64,000 nt of DNA from Streptomyces decoyicus (lineage in GTDB: Bacteria; Actinomycetota; Actinomycetes; Streptomycetales; Streptomycetaceae). The notes below the pieces were generated by a model. It did no database searches. It worked only from the letters and a program-made list of their open reading frames with translations, and was not told the DNA's origin. The stretch is taken from positions 1,798,001 through 1,862,000 of the forward strand of contig NZ_CP082301.1 of assembly GCF_019880305.1 (NCBI RefSeq), in the 5' to 3' direction. Below are positions 60,476 to 64,000 of this stretch, piece after piece. The position numbers were made by a program, and so were the translations under genes. The first letter of the stretch is position 1; each line of letters starts with the position of its first letter.

Positions 60476-62131
60476 TCAGCGGCCGGAGCTCGCCGCCGGG
60501 GCGGGCTCGCCGTTGCCGCGGCCGGCGCCGGCCGTCTGATCGCCCGCAGCAGGCTCCCCGTCGGCCTCCGCGCGCTCCGTGGAGTCCGCCGCCCGGCGCG
60601 GCAGCCGCAGCGCGATCCCCGCGCCGACCAGCAGCAGCACGGCGCTGGCGACGAGGGTGATGTGCAGCCCGCGGACGAAGGACTCCCGGGCCGTCTCGCG
60701 CAGCGCGGCCTTGGCCCCCTCCCCCAGACCGGCGGCCACCTTGTAGGCCTCGCCGAGGGAGTGCGCGGCCGAGGCGGAGACCCGCTTGGGGACACCGTCG
60801 ACATGCGCCAGGCCCGGGGCGTAGGCGGCGTTCATGACGCTGCCGAGCAGGGCGACACCGATACCGGCCCCGAGCTGGTAGGAGGTCTCCCCGATCGCGG
60901 CGGCGCCGCCCGACTGCTCGGCGGGCGCCTCGCTGAGCATCGACTCGTACGCCCCGAACAGCGTGGACTGGAAGCCGAAGCCGAGCAGCACGAAGCCCAA
61001 CGACAGCAGCCAGGGGCGGTCCTGGCTGCTCATCGCGGTCAGACAGAGCACCGCGACGGCGGTCAGCACGAAGCCGAGCGAGACCATCGCACGAGGGCCG
61101 AGCGCCTGGAGCATCTTCGAACCGGTCAGCCCGGCCGCCATCGCGGCGAAGACCAGCGGCAGCATCCGCAGTCCGGTCTCCAACGGGCTCAGTCCGAGGA
61201 CGAGCTGGAGGTACTGGACGGCGATCAGCTGCAGGCCCACCAGGGCGAGCATGGCCAGCACGATGCAGGTGACGGAGGTGCCGAAGGCGGGCCGGGCGAA
61301 CAGCCGCACATCGATCAGCGGGTGCTCGCGCCGGCGCTGACGGCGTACGAAGAGAACCAGCAGCAGGACGCCGAGGACGATGGGCAGGAGCGTCGTCAGG
61401 CCCACCACGGCCTCGCCACTGCCGATCCGCTTGACGCCGAGGACGATGCCCAGCACACCGAGCGCCGCGACGATCGCGCCGATCACGTCCCAGGGGCCGT
61501 TGCGCTCACCGCGCGACTCCGGCAGCAGCCACCGGCCTATCAGCAGCATCGCGGCCATCATCGGGATGTTGATGAGGAAGACCGACCCCCACCAGAAGTT
61601 CTCGACGAGGAAGCCGCCGAGGACCGGACCGACCGCGGCGCCGACCGCGGCCACCGCGCTCCACACACCGATGGCGACCGCGCGCTCGCGCCGGTCGGGG
61701 AAGACCTGCCGCAGGATCGACAGCGTCGCCGGCATGATCATGGCGCCGCCGATGCCGAGCAGGGCGCGGGCCACCATGAGGATCTGCGGGTTGGGCGCGA
61801 GCGCGGCGGCGGCCGAGGCCAGACCGAAGAGGCCGTAGCCGAGAAGGAGGATGCGCCGGCGGCCGACACGGTCGCCGAGGGTGCCGAAGAGGATCAGCAG
61901 CGATGCCGCGATCAGCGGGTAGACGTCGACGATCCAGAGCAGCTCCACCGGGCCCGGCCGCAGATCCTCGGTGACGGAGGGCACGGCGACGTAGAGGATC
62001 GTGGTGTCCAGCGCGACGAAGAGCAGGCTGACGCAGAGCACGATCAGCACGGTCCAGCGGTTCGCGCCGCCGCCTGTGAGCCGGGGAACACCAGCCGTCC
62101 GTCCACTGCCGGACGCGGTCGTCCCGGACAT
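60476..62131 (-). CDS. MFS transporter, DHA2 family
   Basis: A 551-residue exporter with about 14 hydrophobic segments. Motif A of the major facilitators is GDRVGRRRILLLGYGLFG, motif C lies in AVGAAVGPVLGGFLVENFWW, and VALDTTILYVAVPSVTEDL is the DHA2 first-helix motif D1. Likely a proton-driven drug or metabolite exporter. The hydrophilic Ala/Glu-rich tail is variable. ATG 62131 follows GGAGG. No regulator gene is adjacent. Confidence 0.88.
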   Translation of the reverse strand: MSGTTASGSGRTAGVPRLTGGGANRWTVLIVLCVSLLFVALDTTILYVAVPSVTEDLRPGPVELLWIVDVYPLIAASLLILFGTLGDRVGRRRILLLGYGLFGLASAAAALAPNPQILMVARALLGIGGAMIMPATLSILRQVFPDRRERAVAIGVWSAVAAVGAAVGPVLGGFLVENFWWGSVFLINIPMMAAMLLIGRWLLPESRGERNGPWDVIGAIVAALGVLGIVLGVKRIGSGEAVVGLTTLLPIVLGVLLLVLFVRRQRRREHPLIDVRLFARPAFGTSVTCIVLAMLALVGLQLIAVQYLQLVLGLSPLETGLRMLPLVFAAMAAGLTGSKMLQALGPRAMVSLGFVLTAVAVLCLTAMSSQDRPWLLSLGFVLLGFGFQSTLFGAYESMLSEAPAEQSGGAAAIGETSYQLGAGIGVALLGSVMNAAYAPGLAHVDGVPKRVSASAAHSLGEAYKVAAGLGEGAKAALRETARESFVRGLHITLVASAVLLLVGAGIALRLPRRAADSTERAEADGEPAAGDQTAGAGRGNGEPAPAASSGR

Positions 62132-62341
62132 GCAGCACCTCCAGTCATGCTCTCGCGGCCACGGATCAGGGCGCGAAAACGCCCCGGGAAGAACCGGCGG
62201 CACAAGCGAGTAGGGACGTCAGACTACGCGAGTCCCCCAGGGTGCCGCGTGGCTCACCTCACGATGAGACGCGCATCGCAGCGCTGTGCGTTCCCCACCG
62301 CCGTCACCGATCGTTCCCCGGCCACCTGGATAATCGTCCCG

Positions 62342-63535
62342 ATGAACGATCTTGCCTCCGCCGGCGTTCCCGGCCGGCCGCTGTGCGATGCGCCCGCCAT
62401 ACGGGCCGCGTTGCGCGCGGCCGCGCCCGCGCTGGCGGCCTTTGCCGCGATCCGGCTGCTGGGGCTCGTCGTCCTCGCGGTCTGGTCCACGGTCAACGGC
62501 AAGGACTGGCACACGCTGCTGACCGGCCGCTGGGATGCGCTCTGGTACACCCGGGTCGCCGAGCACGGCTACGGCTACACCGTCCAGCTGCCCAACGGCG
62601 ATGTGCACTCCAGCCTGGCCTTCTTCCCGCTGCTGCCGTGGCTGGAGCGGGGACTGTCGGCCCTTTCGCCGCTGTCGCCGGCCGACGCGGGGATGGTGGT
62701 GGCCTGGCTCACGTCGCTGGCCGCGGCCTGGGCGCTGTACGCGACCGGTGAGCGGCTGCACGGGCCGCGGGCCGGAATCGCCCTGGCCGCCCTGTGGGCC
62801 GCGCTGCCGGTCGGGATCGTGCAGTCGATGGCGTACTCGGAGTCGCTGTTCACCGCGCTCGCGGCCTGGGGTGTGTACGCCGTGCTGACCGGGCGGTGGA
62901 TGTGGGCGGGGGTGCTGGCCTCGCTGGCCGGGCTGACCCGGCCGGTGGGTGCCGCGGTGGTCGCGGCCGTCTGGCTGACCGCGGCGGTGACGCTGTGGCG
63001 GGAGCGGGCCGGCGGCGTACGGCTGCGCGCGGCGCTGCGGGCCCACCCGGGCATGCTGCCCGGTGTGCTGCTGGCACCGCTCGGCTGGTGCGGCTTCTTC
63101 CTGTGGGTGGGGGCACGGCAGGGCTCGTTCACCGGCTATCTCGACGTCCAGGGGGACTGGGGCAACGGCTTCGACGGGGGCATCGCCTTCGCTGCCTTCC
63201 TCTGGCACCAGCTCTCGGGGCCCGCGTTCGCGGCCGGACTCGGACTGCTCGTCGGCGTCGCGCTGGTGGTCTGGCTGTACCTGCACGGCGTACGGCAGGG
63301 CCAGCCGCTGCCGCTGGCGGTCTACGGCGGGACGGTGCTGCTGCTCGCGCTGACCGCCAAGGGCTACTTCGGGTCCAAGCCGCGGCTGATGCTGCCGGCC
63401 TACCCGCTGCTGCTGCCGCCGGCGGTCGGGCTCGCGCGAGCGCGGCCGGTACGGGCCTGGCTGGTCATCGGCCTGGTGACGGCGGGCTCCGCGGCGTACG
63501 GGGCGTTCTGGCTGAACGGGTCGGGGCCGCCGTGA
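62342..63535 (+). CDS. Multi-pass membrane mannosyltransferase-like protein
   Basis: A 397-residue membrane protein with about nine to ten helices. Its first loop holds GRWDALWYTRVAEHGYGY, with the W-D-x-x-W-Y pattern of GT-C/PIG-V-like mannosyltransferases, and a later loop has FFPLLPWLERGL and AYSESLFTALAAWGVYAVLT. The family uses polyprenol-linked mannose on the outer face of the membrane. ATG 62342 follows a short gap without a strong ribosome site. It is divergent from the MFS gene by 210 bases. Confidence 0.75.
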   Translation: MNDLASAGVPGRPLCDAPAIRAALRAAAPALAAFAAIRLLGLVVLAVWSTVNGKDWHTLLTGRWDALWYTRVAEHGYGYTVQLPNGDVHSSLAFFPLLPWLERGLSALSPLSPADAGMVVAWLTSLAAAWALYATGERLHGPRAGIALAALWAALPVGIVQSMAYSESLFTALAAWGVYAVLTGRWMWAGVLASLAGLTRPVGAAVVAAVWLTAAVTLWRERAGGVRLRAALRAHPGMLPGVLLAPLGWCGFFLWVGARQGSFTGYLDVQGDWGNGFDGGIAFAAFLWHQLSGPAFAAGLGLLVGVALVVWLYLHGVRQGQPLPLAVYGGTVLLLALTAKGYFGSKPRLMLPAYPLLLPPAVGLARARPVRAWLVIGLVTAGSAAYGAFWLNGSGPP

Positions 63536-63820
63536 CGCCCGAGACCCCGCGTGACCGAATGATCCCGTTCCGTCACCACCCCTCCGGGGAAACTTCGCGC
63601 CACCCCCGAGCAAAGGGCCGATAAACTCTGCCGGGGAAAAGCAGATAAGGCGCTCGGGGCCACGACACGCGGCCCCCCGGGAGCTCATTGGGAATCGCCG
63701 GGAATTCGCTTCCAAATCCCCGCGCCGAAGCCCCGATTGAGACACATTCCACATCACATCGTCATTACAAAGCGCACAGTTTGACCAAGCACCTACATCA
63801 CACGCGGTAACGTCGATTGA
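63536..63820. other. Intergenic region before the right-edge gene
   Basis: 285 bases, relatively AT-rich near 63720-63800 (ACATTCCACATCACATCGTC and following), so it probably holds the promoter; TTGACC at 63781 may be a -35 box. A GGGGCC/GGCCCC hairpin (63656-63676) could end the preceding gene. No coding region. Confidence 0.45.
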
Positions 63821-64000
63821 GTGCGTACCGATGACAAGCTCGACCAGATGGAGGAGCAGCGCCCGACCGATCGCGTCCGACCGCCCCGTATGACCCGGAC
63901 CCGCCTGGGGCTGTTCTGGGGAACCCTGGCGGTGTACCTCGCGATCGTGGCCGGGGTGCTGGCCACTTCATGGCTGGTCACGTTCGACTGGCAAGTCATG
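63821..64000 (+). CDS. PAP2-family phosphatase-like protein, N-terminal part only
   Basis: An open frame of 60 codons from GTG 63821 to the window edge. A hydrophilic N-terminus (TDDKLDQMEEQRPTDR) is followed by a membrane helix (LGLFWGTLAVYLAIVAGVLA) and TSWLVTFDWQVM. The layout and the final words resemble the start of Streptomyces PAP2 superfamily phosphatases, but the catalytic motifs lie outside the window. Truncated by the edge, not by mutation. Confidence 0.6.
   Translation, partial: MRTDDKLDQMEEQRPTDRVRPPRMTRTRLGLFWGTLAVYLAIVAGVLATSWLVTFDWQVM

Overview
The window is high-GC DNA from a Streptomyces-type actinomycete. The main signs are strong third-position GC bias, GTG and TTG starts behind GGAGG-type ribosome sites, many secreted proteins, two streptogrisin-like proteases, a subtilisin-inhibitor-like protein, a SepF-like protein, an actinobacterial dnaE2/imuB-like pair and regulators built on HATPase and SpoIIE domains. 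No rRNA, tRNA or CRISPR array was recognised.

Layout. (1) 1-2.9 kb: a frame-broken gene running off the left edge, a secreted NucA/NucB-like protein and a DUF6461-like protein. (2) 3.3-16.7 kb, minus strand: about fifteen tightly packed genes, many joined by 4-base start/stop overlaps. In transcription order they are a small protein, an ATP-binding regulator, a tandem-HTH LuxR-like regulator, a GT-B-like transferase, a thymidylate-synthase homologue with the Asn-to-Asp change of cytidylate hydroxymethylases, a NodU/CmcH carbamoyltransferase, a second GT-like protein, a small P-loop protein, a methyltransferase, a phosphotransferase, a histidine phosphatase, a second phosphotransferase, an NDP-sugar epimerase-like SDR, a shortened adenosylhomocysteinase homologue and a NUDIX enzyme. 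I read this as an unrecognised biosynthetic operon, probably for a hydroxymethylated, carbamoylated and glycosylated pyrimidine-nucleoside product. A divergent XRE/TPR regulator and a phosphotransferase (16.9-19.2 kb) flank it. (3) 19.3-22.2 kb: an accessory island with decayed ORFs, a retron (DUF3800 protein, structured intergenic RNA candidate, reverse transcriptase carrying NAxxH and VTG motifs) and short direct repeats that could be recombinase arm sites.

(4) 22.2-38 kb: mostly ordinary chromosome. It holds a pirin, a GntR/dimethylargininase pair, a two-domain GNAT, a methyltransferase-NUDIX fusion, a PAS-GAF-SpoIIE-HATPase protein, a MerR/amidohydrolase pair, a cell-wall-anchored LPMO, an Lrp/APC-exporter pair, a TetR/SRPBCC pair, a lipase and an FMN-binding protein. 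(5) 37.4-43.7 kb: the imuB-like/dnaE2 mutasome operon with SOS-like boxes, then a small membrane-protein operon. (6) 44.3-48.5 kb: an SSI-type inhibitor with Lys at P1, two streptogrisins (SGPD-like and SGPB-like) and an SPFH protein between the proteases.

(7) 49.7-58.3 kb: a divergent pair of operons. The minus operon encodes two polar-amino-acid ABC permeases, an FAD/NAD-binding protein, the ATPase and a lipoprotein. The plus operon encodes an LLM flavin monooxygenase, a GNAT acetyltransferase and a second binding lipoprotein, behind a 23-residue leader peptide ending in Cys. The gene content matches cystine or S-substituted-cysteine salvage controlled by cysteine supply. (8) 58.5-64 kb: a SepF-like cell-division protein, a glutaryl-CoA-dehydrogenase-like enzyme, a DHA2-type MFS exporter, a multi-pass mannosyltransferase-like protein and the start of a PAP2-phosphatase-like gene cut by the right edge.
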